Assembly: GCA_041689615.1 (NCBI GenBank) | Contig: JBDNFW010000053.1 | Location: 1-27,231 of the forward strand | Length of the DNA stretch: 27,231 nucleotides | Origin: UBA7359 sp041689615 | Lineage (GTDB): Bacteria; Pseudomonadota; Gammaproteobacteria; Eutrophobiales; Eutrophobiaceae | Direction: 5' to 3' | Part shown: piece after piece, positions 8,705-17,032 of the stretch | Layout: each line of letters opens with the position of its first letter | How positions within the stretch are numbered: the first letter of the stretch is position 1 | Notes under the pieces: generated by a model | The model's input: only the letters and a program-made list of their open reading frames with translations | Told to the model about the DNA's origin: nothing | The model's database searches: none | Program-made: the position numbers and the translations under genes

Positions 8705-9184
8705 ATGGAAGAAAAACGCATAATTAAAAAATATCCAAATCGTCGTCTTTATGACACGGAAGAAAGCAAATACATTACGCTGGAGGATATTAAAAAATTA
8801 GTGATCAATAATAAGGAATTTATAGTCAAAGATGTAAAGTCGGAAGAAGATCTAACAAGAAGCATTCTTCTGCAAATTATCATAGAACAGGAAGATGACG
8901 GTGAACCGCTATTCACTACTCAAGCGCTGTCACATATCATTCGCTTTTATGGTGACTCGGTTCAGTCTGTCGCGGGTGATTATTTACAAAAAAGCATTAA
9001 CCTGTTTGTTTCTCAACAAAAAGAATTACAAGAGCAACTCAAGTCTGCTGTCAGTACTAATCCAATTACGGCAATGACTGAATTAACCGAAAAAAATCTG
9101 GATACATGGAAAAAAATGCAGGAAAGTTTCTTTGAGAATGCAATGAAACCGGCTTTTTCAGCTACAAAAGACAAAGAAAAATAA
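8705..9184 (+). CDS. phaR: Polyhydroxyalkanoate synthesis repressor PhaR
   Basis: Small DNA-binding regulator that represses PHB genes and is released by binding nascent polymer. The PHB accumulation regulator DNA-binding domain covers about 4-64; its opening IIKKYPNRRLYDTEESKYIT is diagnostic. It is followed by the second PHB accumulation domain (about 68-107, LFTTQALSHIIRFYGDSVQS). The polar C-terminal tail (FVSQQKELQEQL, NLDTWKKMQESFFENAMKP) is helix-prone and phasin-like. 159 residues is slightly short, but the family is variable. It lies 57 bases after phaB and is the last gene of the operon. No phaC or phasin gene accompanies it. It converges with purF, stop codons five bases apart. Confidence 0.92.
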   Translation: MEEKRIIKKYPNRRLYDTEESKYITLEDIKKLVINNKEFIVKDVKSEEDLTRSILLQIIIEQEDDGEPLFTTQALSHIIRFYGDSVQSVAGDYLQKSINLFVSQQKELQEQLKSAVSTNPITAMTELTEKNLDTWKKMQESFFENAMKPAFSATKDKEK

Positions 9185-9189
9185 TATTA

Positions 9190-10704
9190 TTAATGATTCT
9201 CTGTTAAATCAGTTAAACCTTCATCAACATTCCGCGACGCTTTCGCGGAATCATTTCGCATCAATTCAACATGAGCAAGATAATCTGCGCTGATATCTCC
9301 TGTAACGTATTCGCCGGTAAAACAAGAGGTATCAAACTTGGTAATAGCTTTATTTCCTCTTTGTGCTGATTCAATCAAATCTTCAATATCTTGATAAATT
9401 AACCAATCAGCACCAATTGTTTCAGCTACTTCCTCAACGGTACGATTGTAGGCAATGAGTTCAGAAGCTGTAGGCATATCAATACCGTAAACATTAGGGT
9501 AGCGAACTGGTGGTGCCGCAGAGGCAACGTAAACACGTTTTGCACCTGCTTCTCTTGCCATCTGTACAATTTCTCTTGAAGTCGTACCTCTGACTATAGA
9601 GTCATCAACAAGTAAAACATTTTTCCCCTTAAATTCCAGATCAATTGCGTTTAATTTTTGTCTTACTGATTTTTTACGAATACTTTGACCAGGCATAATA
9701 AAGGTTCGTGGAATGTATCTATTTTTAACAAAACCTTCCCTGTATTCAACGCCAAGATCATTTGCCAAAGGTAACGCCGCTGTACGACTTGAATCTGGAA
9801 TTGGTATAACAACATCTATGTCATGGTCAGGGTTAAGTCTAAGAATTTTTTTGGCCAGTTTTTCGCCCATTCTTAAGCGTGCTTTATAAACTGAGATACC
9901 ATCAATAATTGAATCTGGTCTAGCTAAATAAACATGTTCAAAAATACATGGACTGTTAACCGGATCATCAGCACATTGAAATGTATGTAGTTCGCCATCG
10001 ACAGTGATAAATACGGCTTCGCCTGGTTCAATATCACGTATCAATTGAAATTCAAGTGAATCAATAGCGACACTCTCGGACGCAATAATAAACTCCGTAC
10101 CGATATCCGTTTTACGTTCACCAAAAACAACAGGACGAATCCCATTTGGATCTCGAAAACCCAAAATCCCTACTCCAGTAATCATTGCTACTGCAGCATA
10201 ACCACCTTTACAACGCTGGTGCAGTTTTTTAACTGCCTCAAAAATATCTTTTGCTTGCAAGTCATCTCGGGGTTTACCAATAGAATTTAATTCATTTGCC
10301 AGAATATTTAATAGAACTTCTGAATCCGAATTGGTGTTTATGTGACGAAGATCATCTCGCATAAGATCTTCTTTTAAGGTTTCAGCGTTAGTTAAATTGC
10401 CATTATGAGCAAGCGTAATGCCATAGGGTGAGTTGACATAGAAAGGTTGTGCTTCTGCTGAAGACTGACAACCTGCCGTAGGATAACGCACATGCCCTAT
10501 TCCCATATTTCCTCTAAGGTTGAGCATATGTCGAGTATGAAATACATCTCTGACAAGCCCATTATCTTTCCTCAGATAAAGTTTACTTTCTTCGCAGGTC
10601 ACCATACCTGCTGCATCTTGTCCGCGATGTTGAAGCACGGTCAAACCATCATAAATAGCCTGGTTAACCGGGTTTTTGGCAACTATTCCGATTATTCCGC
10701 ACAT
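9190..10704 (-). CDS. purF: Amidophosphoribosyltransferase
   Basis: Catalyses the first committed step of purine synthesis, making phosphoribosylamine from PRPP and glutamine. It begins MCGIIGIVA, so Cys2 is the N-terminal glutaminase nucleophile once Met is removed. Glutamine-site residues are visible: Arg74 in HVRYPT, Asn102-Gly103 in HNGNLTN, and Asp128 in NTNSDSEV. The phosphoribosyltransferase domain carries the PRPP loop at about 363-377 (VLLVDDSIVRGTTS). No iron-sulfur cysteines are evident, consistent with the E. coli-type enzyme. 504 residues is normal. GAGAG precedes the ATG. It follows cvpA by 21 bases, the classic cvpA-purF pair, and ends the minus-strand block. Confidence 0.97.
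   Translation of the reverse strand: MCGIIGIVAKNPVNQAIYDGLTVLQHRGQDAAGMVTCEESKLYLRKDNGLVRDVFHTRHMLNLRGNMGIGHVRYPTAGCQSSAEAQPFYVNSPYGITLAHNGNLTNAETLKEDLMRDDLRHINTNSDSEVLLNILANELNSIGKPRDDLQAKDIFEAVKKLHQRCKGGYAAVAMITGVGILGFRDPNGIRPVVFGERKTDIGTEFIIASESVAIDSLEFQLIRDIEPGEAVFITVDGELHTFQCADDPVNSPCIFEHVYLARPDSIIDGISVYKARLRMGEKLAKKILRLNPDHDIDVVIPIPDSSRTAALPLANDLGVEYREGFVKNRYIPRTFIMPGQSIRKKSVRQKLNAIDLEFKGKNVLLVDDSIVRGTTSREIVQMAREAGAKRVYVASAAPPVRYPNVYGIDMPTASELIAYNRTVEEVAETIGADWLIYQDIEDLIESAQRGNKAITKFDTSCFTGEYVTGDISADYLAHVELMRNDSAKASRNVDEGLTDLTENH
9229..9251 (+). terminator. GC-rich hairpin beyond phaR, inside the purF 3' end
   Basis: ATTCCGCGA (9229-9237) and TCGCGGAAT (9243-9251) form a perfect nine-base stem with a five-base loop, starting 44 bases after the phaR stop. 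It lies inside the last codons of purF on the other strand. No T-run follows on either strand, so it is not a textbook terminator. It could stabilise or end the phaR transcript, or simply reflect the variable purF tail. Confidence 0.3.
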
Positions 10705-10725
10705 AGTAATACTCTCGAAAAATCG

Positions 10726-11235
10726 TTATCCATTTTTTTCTGTCTGTTCATATGAATGATATTCAGTGACTGATTCTGGTAGAAAACGCGAACTCCACAT
10801 ACTAATACGTTCAAATGGTTCTGACAATTTAGATTCTTCCCACCAGAGTTCTTGAGGGAACGCGGTAAAGCCCGCTAAAAATACAATAACAGCAACAATA
10901 AGCCCGCCTAGTCCCATTCCAAAGAATAAACCCAGAATTCTATCTGCCGCCGTTAAACCCGTTTTACCTAATAATTTTACAATAAGAAAACTGATACCAC
11001 TCATTATTAGCAAACTGATAATAAACAAAGCAATAAATGCCAGAACCACTCTCAGAATAGGTGTATCCACATGATTTTCCAATAAGGGAGAAAAATACGG
11101 AACCAGTTTTACAGAAAGTCCTAACGATATAGCCCAAGCCAAGAGCGAAAACAAAATATTAAGAAAGCCATAAAAAACACCCACTATCGATGGTAGCGCG
11201 ATCAAACAAAGAATCACTATATCGGCTGTCGACAT
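10726..11235 (-). CDS. cvpA: CvpA family inner-membrane protein
   Basis: Small integral membrane protein of the CvpA (colicin V production) family. The members' molecular role is poorly defined, with links to envelope stress and bile resistance. It has 169 residues with four hydrophobic segments at about 5-22, 24-43, 61-85 and 100-122. A glycine-rich stretch (ILGLFFGMGLGGLIVAV) is typical of the family, and a polar C-terminal tail follows. Location directly before purF, often in one operon, is conserved from E. coli to Pseudomonas and supports the call. No strong ribosome site is visible before the ATG. Confidence 0.9.
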   Translation of the reverse strand: MSTADIVILCLIALPSIVGVFYGFLNILFSLLAWAISLGLSVKLVPYFSPLLENHVDTPILRVVLAFIALFIISLLIMSGISFLIVKLLGKTGLTAADRILGLFFGMGLGGLIVAVIVFLAGFTAFPQELWWEESKLSEPFERISMWSSRFLPESVTEYHSYEQTEKNG

Positions 11236-11267
11236 TTATAATTGCGACCTGTGTTATGAATCAGAAA

Positions 11268-11873
11268 TCAAGGGTAATTTAAAACAATACCATCCAACTT
11301 CATTTTTGTTTTAATCTTTTTCAATAAAGCATCTGCATCAGCACGCAATATTTCAGGGCCAACTCTGACTCGGTAGTTTGTTTCGCCATTTTTCGTTAAC
11401 GGCTCGACAAATGCCGGAAAGCCTACCTTTCTTAAACTCAAATTTAATTTATCCGCATTAACTTTACTTTCAAAACTACCCAATTGGACGACCCATGCAG
11501 TGAGTCCTACTGGTTTATCTTTTACTATTTTGTTCTCAAGCGGTTTCTTATCAACGTCTTGAGTATCATTATTCTTTTCGGTTTTTACAGGAACATTATT
11601 AGATTCCGCTGATATTTCTTTTTCGTTATCAATTACTGACTGACTATCACTTATGAGACCACTCATTGAGTTCTCATCTTCCATTGGCTTTAAGGAATCA
11701 TTTATTAGAGGAATTAATTTAGAATTAAATTTTTCTGTCGGTAGATCAGGAATATTTGTTTTTGTTATTGATGATATATCAGTTGGACCAGTCAATAACA
11801 TCGGAATGAATATGACAGCAATCACAACAAGTACTGCGGCTCCAACTAATCTTTCTTTTAAGCGTTGATGCAT
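11268..11873 (-). CDS. SPOR-domain membrane protein (DedD-like)
   Basis: Single-pass inner-membrane protein with a periplasmic SPOR domain, which binds denuded glycan strands at the division septum. The N-terminus is a short basic cytoplasmic stretch (MHQRLKERL). A transmembrane helix follows at about 10-30, then a polar low-complexity linker at about 35-122. The SPOR domain occupies about 124-200 (TAWVVQLGSFESKVNADKLN, then NYRVRVGPEILRADADALL). This matches DedD architecture and the conserved folC-dedD-cvpA-purF order. The ATG is four bases after the folC stop, implying coupled translation. The sequence is too variable outside SPOR for a firm gene name. Confidence 0.88.
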   Translation of the reverse strand: MHQRLKERLVGAAVLVVIAVIFIPMLLTGPTDISSITKTNIPDLPTEKFNSKLIPLINDSLKPMEDENSMSGLISDSQSVIDNEKEISAESNNVPVKTEKNNDTQDVDKKPLENKIVKDKPVGLTAWVVQLGSFESKVNADKLNLSLRKVGFPAFVEPLTKNGETNYRVRVGPEILRADADALLKKIKTKMKLDGIVLNYP

Positions 11874-11877
11874 TCTA

Positions 11878-13194
11878 TCATCCGGTTAAATGTCTAAGTG
11901 CAGCACCAACAGTTAAAAAGGAGCCTGTAATAACGATTCGATCTCCTGGTTTGGAAGATTGATTCAGCATTTCCAAAGCCTCTTCTACATTTTTAAATTC
12001 TGATACATTATCTTTAATACCTAAAACATCAAGATCAGACAATAATGTTTTTGCATCGCAGCCTCGCTCCTGAGAAAGTGTGACTATACTCCAGCTATCT
12101 GCAACTTCACTTAATACTTTTAAAACTTCCGGATGATCCTTGTCTTTTAACATTCCTACTAGTAGATGAGTTTGTCCTACGCACGGAATTTCTTTCAGAT
12201 TAGCGACTAACATTTTTACTGATTGAGAGTTATGCGCAACATCCAGAATTTTTGCTACTTCGCCAGGAATAATTTGCATTCGACCATTAAGACGAAAACT
12301 ATTTAATCCCTGCTTAATATCTTTCTCGCTGACCGGATATTCATGATGTATTTTATCCAATACCATTAACACACCCGCTGCATTTTGTAATTGAAAATCA
12401 CAATATTGCATCGGTCTAGGTAAACCTTTTAAAGAAGATTCGTTTGAACTCCATGACCATGTATCGCAACTGGTCAATATTTGATAATCACGTCCCAACA
12501 CTGACAAAGGCGTGCCTAATGCATCGGCGCAATCAAGCAAGCTTTGTGGAGGATTTGGATCCGAACAAATAGCTAATGCTTTGTTTCTGAAAATACCTGC
12601 TTTTTCGCGAGCGATACTTTCACGATTGTCACCAAGCCATTGTTGATGATCAATATCAATCGACGTAATCAAAGCAACATCGGCATCAAGTATATTGACC
12701 GCATCTAACCTGCCACCCAAACCAACTTCAAGAATAGCAAGCTCAACATTATGTTGTCGAAATAGATCCAGTGCTGCAAGTGTTCCGAATTCAAAATAGG
12801 TTAGTGAAATATCACCACGCGCTCTGTCAATTCGATCAAATGATTCACATAACTCGGCATCAGAAGCTTCTTCACCATTAATACAAATTCGTTCGTTATA
12901 TTTAAGTAAATGCGGCGAGGTATAGCGACCCACTTTATAATTTGCATTACGAAGTATTTTATCCAACATAGTAATACTGGAACCCTTGCCATTGGTTCCG
13001 GCAACACTAATTACATTGTATGACGGCTTGAGCAAGCCCATATTATTAGCAACTCGGCGACAACGTTCCAAACCTAACTCTATGGCAGTGAAGTGCAAAG
13101 TCTCTTGCCACTTCAACCATTTTTCTAAAGAGTTAAATCGTAACTGACCAGTATCTTTGCCTGATTTTGAAATTGATTTAATCTTGCTAGTCAT
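11878..13194 (-). CDS. folC: Bifunctional folylpolyglutamate/dihydrofolate synthase
   Basis: Mur-ligase-family enzyme that adds glutamate to dihydropteroate and to tetrahydrofolates. I start at the ATG at 13194 (438 residues). A TTG six codons upstream (13212) is also in frame, but no ribosome site favours it. The ATP-binding P-loop is VAGTNGKGSS near 64-73. Other family stretches are RYTSPHLLKYNERICING, EVGLGGRLDAVN, and SIDIDHQQWLG followed by REKAGIFR. A C-terminal domain contains ILDVAHNSQSVKML. It lies between accD and the SPOR gene as in many gammaproteobacteria. The 19-base gap to accD lacks a clear Shine-Dalgarno sequence, suggesting reinitiation after accD. Confidence 0.95.
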   Translation of the reverse strand: MTSKIKSISKSGKDTGQLRFNSLEKWLKWQETLHFTAIELGLERCRRVANNMGLLKPSYNVISVAGTNGKGSSITMLDKILRNANYKVGRYTSPHLLKYNERICINGEEASDAELCESFDRIDRARGDISLTYFEFGTLAALDLFRQHNVELAILEVGLGGRLDAVNILDADVALITSIDIDHQQWLGDNRESIAREKAGIFRNKALAICSDPNPPQSLLDCADALGTPLSVLGRDYQILTSCDTWSWSSNESSLKGLPRPMQYCDFQLQNAAGVLMVLDKIHHEYPVSEKDIKQGLNSFRLNGRMQIIPGEVAKILDVAHNSQSVKMLVANLKEIPCVGQTHLLVGMLKDKDHPEVLKVLSEVADSWSIVTLSQERGCDAKTLLSDLDVLGIKDNVSEFKNVEEALEMLNQSSKPGDRIVITGSFLTVGAALRHLTG

Positions 13195-13213
13195 GGTTCT
13201 GTTGAAAACCAAA

Positions 13214-14077
13214 TCAAACAGTTAATTTCTTTTGTGTCAAAAGAGACAACATATTACTGACTCTATCGCGTAACTCTCGACGATCTATGATCATATCGAT
13301 GTCACCATTTTCTAGTAAAAATTCGCTACGCTGAAAACCTTCGGGTAATGTTTCTCTTACTGTTTGCTCTATCACTCGCGGTCCAGCAAAACCAATCAAG
13401 GCATTTGGCTCAGCAATATTAATATCACCCAAAGTTGCCAAGCTTGCGGAAACACCACCCATGGTTGGATCAGTCAAAACAGAAATATAAGGTAGTTTAT
13501 TCTCTCGCAACACGCTCAATGCCGCCGCTGTCTTTGCCATTTGCATTAATGAAAATAAGGCCTCCTGCATTCTCGCGCCACCACTGGTTGAAAAACAAAC
13601 TAACGGCGCATTTTTTTCAATAGCCACATCAACAGCACGGATAAATTTTTCACCAACGACAGAACCCATTGATCCACCCATGAAGTCGAATTCAAATGCA
13701 CAGACCACAGTAGGCAAGCCTTTTAATTGACCAGACATAGCAATCAAGGCATCGTTTTCACCTGTCTTTTTTTGTGACTGAGTCAATCGGTCTTTGTAAC
13801 GTTTACTATCCTTAAATTTTAAAATATCGACTGGCTTAATATCAGCAGCGATTTCTTCTCTATTTTCTTCATCAAGAAAGTTTTCAATACGGATGCGAGC
13901 GCCAATGCGCATGTGATGATTACATTTTGGACAAACTTCAAGATTTCTATCTAATTCGGCGCGATACAGTACGGCATTACAAGCTTCACATTTTGTCCAA
14001 ATACCTTCTGGAACCGTACGCCGGGTATTAGCGTTGGTTTTGATACGCGAGGGTAATATTTTTTTAAACCAACTCAT
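13214..14077 (-). CDS. accD: Acetyl-CoA carboxylase carboxyltransferase, beta subunit
   Basis: Beta half of the carboxyltransferase that makes malonyl-CoA for fatty-acid synthesis; the alpha subunit (accA) is not in the window. An N-terminal four-Cys zinc ribbon is visible: Cys30, Cys33, Cys49, Cys52 (TKCEACNAVL, then EVCPKCNHHM). The crotonase-like carboxyltransferase domain includes FEFDFMGGSMGSVVGEK, CFSTSGGARMQEALFSLMQM and LTDPTMGGVSASLATLGDI. 287 residues is normal. Its ATG comes two bases after the trpA stop (TAAATATG), so translation is probably coupled to trpA. The same zinc domain is known to bind accA/accD mRNA in E. coli; whether that holds here is untested. Confidence 0.97.
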   Translation of the reverse strand: MSWFKKILPSRIKTNANTRRTVPEGIWTKCEACNAVLYRAELDRNLEVCPKCNHHMRIGARIRIENFLDEENREEIAADIKPVDILKFKDSKRYKDRLTQSQKKTGENDALIAMSGQLKGLPTVVCAFEFDFMGGSMGSVVGEKFIRAVDVAIEKNAPLVCFSTSGGARMQEALFSLMQMAKTAAALSVLRENKLPYISVLTDPTMGGVSASLATLGDINIAEPNALIGFAGPRVIEQTVRETLPEGFQRSEFLLENGDIDMIIDRRELRDRVSNMLSLLTQKKLTV

Positions 14078-14079
14078 AT

Positions 14080-14886
14080 TTAAACACTATCCAATGCAAC
14101 ACGTAAGGAGCCAATAAATGATGATATTTCTTTTTTCATATTTTCACTATTTTCAGAATGTTCCGCAATTCGTTCCACCAATGCACTTCCCACAACAACA
14201 GCGTCACTTATTCTGCCAACGGCCTCAGCAATTTGAGCGTTTCTAATACCAAAGCCAACGCCTATCGGCAGAGTCGTCTTAGCACGGATCTGATTCAATT
14301 TTTTATCTACCGCCTTAATATCCAGCTGATTACTGCCCGTCACACCTTTTAATGAAACATAATACAGGAAGCCAGAAGCAACTTCACAAATCTTGTCCAA
14401 ACGTTCGTCATGCGTCGTTGGTGATATAAGGAATATCTGATCTAAGCCATATGGTTTCAATGCTGACATTAACTCTTCCGATTCTTCCGGAGGTAAATCG
14501 ACTATGATCAAACCGTCTACACCGGCCTTTGCTGCTTTTTCTGCAAAACATTCATAACCCATCACTTCAATTGGATTCACATAGCCCATTAAAATGATTG
14601 GAGTTGAATTATTTTTTGTTCTGAATTCTTCGACGATATTGAACACATCATCCGTATTTGTACCTTTTGCCAAAGCGCGTTCACTTGCACGTTGAATGAC
14701 CGGACCATCAGCCATGGGATCAGAAAATGGGACACCTAATTCAATGATATCCGCACCGGCCGAGACGATTTCATGCATTAAGCCTACGGTTAAATCAGGA
14801 GAGGGATCACCAGCTGTAATAAACGGGATAAGTGCTTTTTTATTATGCTCTTTTAACGCGTTGAAACACGCTTCAATTCTACTCAT
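14080..14886 (-). CDS. trpA: Tryptophan synthase alpha chain
   Basis: Cleaves indole-3-glycerol phosphate to indole and glyceraldehyde-3-phosphate, and channels indole to TrpB. The TIM-barrel signature carries catalytic Glu49 and Asp60 (IIELGVPFSDPMADGPVIQ). Later family stretches are GYVNPIEVMGYECF, DGLIIVDLPPEES, YYVSLKGVTGSNQ and PIGVGFGIRN. 268 residues is standard. It is separated from trpB by a 63-codon gene rather than directly abutting it, which is unusual for trpBA. No Shine-Dalgarno sequence is evident before the ATG. Confidence 0.97.
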   Translation of the reverse strand: MSRIEACFNALKEHNKKALIPFITAGDPSPDLTVGLMHEIVSAGADIIELGVPFSDPMADGPVIQRASERALAKGTNTDDVFNIVEEFRTKNNSTPIILMGYVNPIEVMGYECFAEKAAKAGVDGLIIVDLPPEESEELMSALKPYGLDQIFLISPTTHDERLDKICEVASGFLYYVSLKGVTGSNQLDIKAVDKKLNQIRAKTTLPIGVGFGIRNAQIAEAVGRISDAVVVGSALVERIAEHSENSENMKKEISSFIGSLRVALDSV

Positions 14887-14965
14887 TATAATTTGCTAGC
14901 TGATTAAACAATGGAAAAAGTAATTTCGGAAAAATTTAAGGATAAAAACAATATTGGTTATCTGT

Positions 14966-15157
14966 TTATTCTTTCAAACCAAGCTTTAATTCGAGTAGTT
15001 CAATTGCCATATCTGGCATTTCTCTGTGATTTTTTGATTCGCTTGATAACAACCAACTATCAACTTCATCACGTTTAACCTTCAGCATTTCAGTAAGTGC
15101 CATACGATCTAATTCATGATCTAACATTATATCCATCAAGCGTTCACGATTATTCAT
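14966..15157 (-). CDS. Small helix-turn-helix-like protein between trpB and trpA
   Basis: A 63-residue protein, mostly helical in character and strongly charged, beginning MNNRERLMDIMLDHELDRMA. The segment at about 21-37 (ALTEMLKVKRDEVDSWL) has the spacing of a Cro/XRE-type helix-turn-helix: short helix, small turn, recognition helix ending in a Trp-Leu pair. It is followed by MPDMAIELLELKLG, similar to the last helix of such folds. Evidence that it is real: ATG with a GGGAAG ribosome site, only 14 bases after the trpB stop, codon use like its neighbours, and a plausible globular sequence. It has no membrane segment. I do not know a characterised homologue. It may be a DNA-binding regulator or a partner of a larger protein; the function is unknown. 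Confidence 0.8.
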   Translation of the reverse strand: MNNRERLMDIMLDHELDRMALTEMLKVKRDEVDSWLLSSESKNHREMPDMAIELLELKLGLKE

Positions 15158-15171
15158 AATCAGCTTCCCGT

Positions 15172-16401
15172 TTAGACTGTTATACCTTCAAGCGCAGCGA
15201 CTGTATGAATATCCTTATCACCACGTCCTGATAAATTAGTAATAATTATCGCATCTTTATCCATTTCAGGTGCAAGTTTTGATGTATATGCCAAGGCATG
15301 ACTTGATTCTAACGCCGGTATTATACCTTCAATTCGGGTCAATTCATGAAAGGCTTTTAGTGCCTCAACGTCAGTGACAGAAACATAATTAGCGCGTCCT
15401 ACATCTTTCAACCAGGCATGCTCAGGTCCAACACCGGGATAATCCAGACCTGCTGAAATTGAGTGGGTTTCAATGATTTGACCATACTTATCTTCCATAA
15501 GATATGTGCGATTACCATGTAAAACACCAGGTTTACCTGCATTTAACGGCGCCGCATGACGACCTGTTTCTATTCCATCACCCGCAGCTTCGACCCCATA
15601 GATAGCAACAGCTTTATCATCCAGAAAAGCATAAAATAAACCTATCGCATTAGAACCACCACCAACACAGGCGACTAATGAATCAGGCAGTCGTCCTGTT
15701 TGTTCCTGACACTGTTCTCGCGCTTCGCGACCAACCACAGCATTAAAATCTCTAACCATTGCCGGATAAGGGTGAGGACCTGCAACCGTACCGATAATAT
15801 AGAATGTATCATCGACATTCGTTACCCAATCCCGCATCGCTTCATTTAGAGCGTCTTTCAAGGTTTTTGAACCTGCTTCCACGGAAACAACTGTTGCTCC
15901 AAGCAATTTCATTCGATAAACATTTATTGCTTGTCTTTTAATATCTTCTGCGCCCATATAAACAACGCATTCCATACCATAACGAGCAGCGACTGTTGCA
16001 GTGGCAACGCCATGTTGTCCGGCACCTGTTTCAGCAATGACGCGCTTCTTACCCATTCTTTGCGCCAACAATGCCTGACCAACCGTATTATTAACCTTGT
16101 GTGCACCAGTATGATTCAAGTCCTCTCTTTTCAAGTAGACTTGCGCACCACCCATTTCTTCACTCCAACGCTTGGCATGATATAGCGGCGAAGGACGGCC
16201 GACAAAGTGCTTTAAATCAAACTCATACTCAGCAATAAAATCAGGGTCGATGATATATTTATTATAAGCTTGTTCAAGCTCTTCCAACGGCCCCATTAAT
16301 GTCTCTGAGACAAAGCGGCCACCATAAGGTCCAAAATGACCACGCTTATCAGGCATCGATTTAAATGATTCAGTATCTGTATTTTTTATAATTTCAGGCA
16401 T
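15172..16401 (-). CDS. trpB: Tryptophan synthase beta chain
   Basis: PLP enzyme that condenses indole with serine to make tryptophan. The cofactor lysine is Lys102 in LKREDLNHTGAHKVNN. The phosphate-binding loop is CVGGGSNAIG. The COMM-domain region ETGAGQHGVATA and the monovalent-cation/serine region (EGIIPALESSHALAY) are present. The C-terminus ends in a typical NLSGRGDKD stretch. 409 residues is slightly longer than E. coli TrpB because of a roughly 18-residue N-terminal extension. It overlaps the end of trpF by eight bases (ATGCCTGA shared), so translation is coupled. The next gene downstream is the 63-residue small protein, then trpA. Confidence 0.98.
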   Translation of the reverse strand: MPEIIKNTDTESFKSMPDKRGHFGPYGGRFVSETLMGPLEELEQAYNKYIIDPDFIAEYEFDLKHFVGRPSPLYHAKRWSEEMGGAQVYLKREDLNHTGAHKVNNTVGQALLAQRMGKKRVIAETGAGQHGVATATVAARYGMECVVYMGAEDIKRQAINVYRMKLLGATVVSVEAGSKTLKDALNEAMRDWVTNVDDTFYIIGTVAGPHPYPAMVRDFNAVVGREAREQCQEQTGRLPDSLVACVGGGSNAIGLFYAFLDDKAVAIYGVEAAGDGIETGRHAAPLNAGKPGVLHGNRTYLMEDKYGQIIETHSISAGLDYPGVGPEHAWLKDVGRANYVSVTDVEALKAFHELTRIEGIIPALESSHALAYTSKLAPEMDKDAIIITNLSGRGDKDIHTVAALEGITV

Positions 16402-17014
16402 TCATAGCCTCACTAATAAAATTCTTAATTTTGACAGGATCTTTTATCCCTTTTTCAATCTCAACACCACCACTAACATCAACAGCATAAGGCCGCACCT
16501 GTGATATCGCACTTTTCACATTAGTTTCATCCAAACCACCCGCAAGAATAATAGGCTTGCTTAAATCTTTTGGAATAAGATTCCAGTCAAATGACAATCC
16601 AGTTCCGCCCGGAACACCTTTTACATACGTGTCTAACATTAGAGCACTCGCCGATGAATACGTTTCGCATTTTTCATACAAATTTATATCATCACTCATT
16701 CTGACCGCTTTAATATACGGTCTATTATATATAGCGCAAGCTTGTTCAGACTCTTGTCCATGAAATTGCAGAGTATCGATTGCCACACGATCCAAAACCT
16801 TTCGTACATAACTTTCATCAGCATCGACAAACAGACCAATAAAATTAATAAAAGGTGATGCATTTTTAATAATATACTCGGCTGAATTAATGGCAACATA
16901 ACGCGGACTTTTTTCATAAAACACCAAGCCAATTGCATCTGCACCGGCATCAATAGCCAGTTTTGCATCTTCAAGATTTGTAATGCCACAGATTTTTATT
17001 CGAGTTCGATTCAT
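16394..17014 (-). CDS. trpF: Phosphoribosylanthranilate isomerase
   Basis: Performs the Amadori rearrangement of phosphoribosylanthranilate in tryptophan synthesis. It is a 206-residue TIM barrel and a stand-alone TrpF, unlike the TrpC-TrpF fusion of enterics. The general base Cys9 is in KICGITNLEDA, the general acid Asp128 in ALMLDTYVKG, and the phosphate-binding stretches are LAGGLDETN and DVSGGVEIEKG. It follows truA by 18 bases and overlaps trpB by eight. The trpD, trpC and trpEG genes are not in the window, a split arrangement common in gammaproteobacteria with this locus. Confidence 0.96.
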   Translation of the reverse strand: MNRTRIKICGITNLEDAKLAIDAGADAIGLVFYEKSPRYVAINSAEYIIKNASPFINFIGLFVDADESYVRKVLDRVAIDTLQFHGQESEQACAIYNRPYIKAVRMSDDINLYEKCETYSSASALMLDTYVKGVPGGTGLSFDWNLIPKDLSKPIILAGGLDETNVKSAISQVRPYAVDVSGGVEIEKGIKDPVKIKNFISEAMNA

Positions 17015-17032
17015 ACGTTTATATTTCTAATA

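Noticed and set aside
14887..17014. Search for a trp leader peptide or attenuator around trpF, trpB and trpA
   Set aside because: No run of Trp codons, no terminator/antiterminator pair, and the genes are embedded in a longer run with overlaps, leaving no leader.
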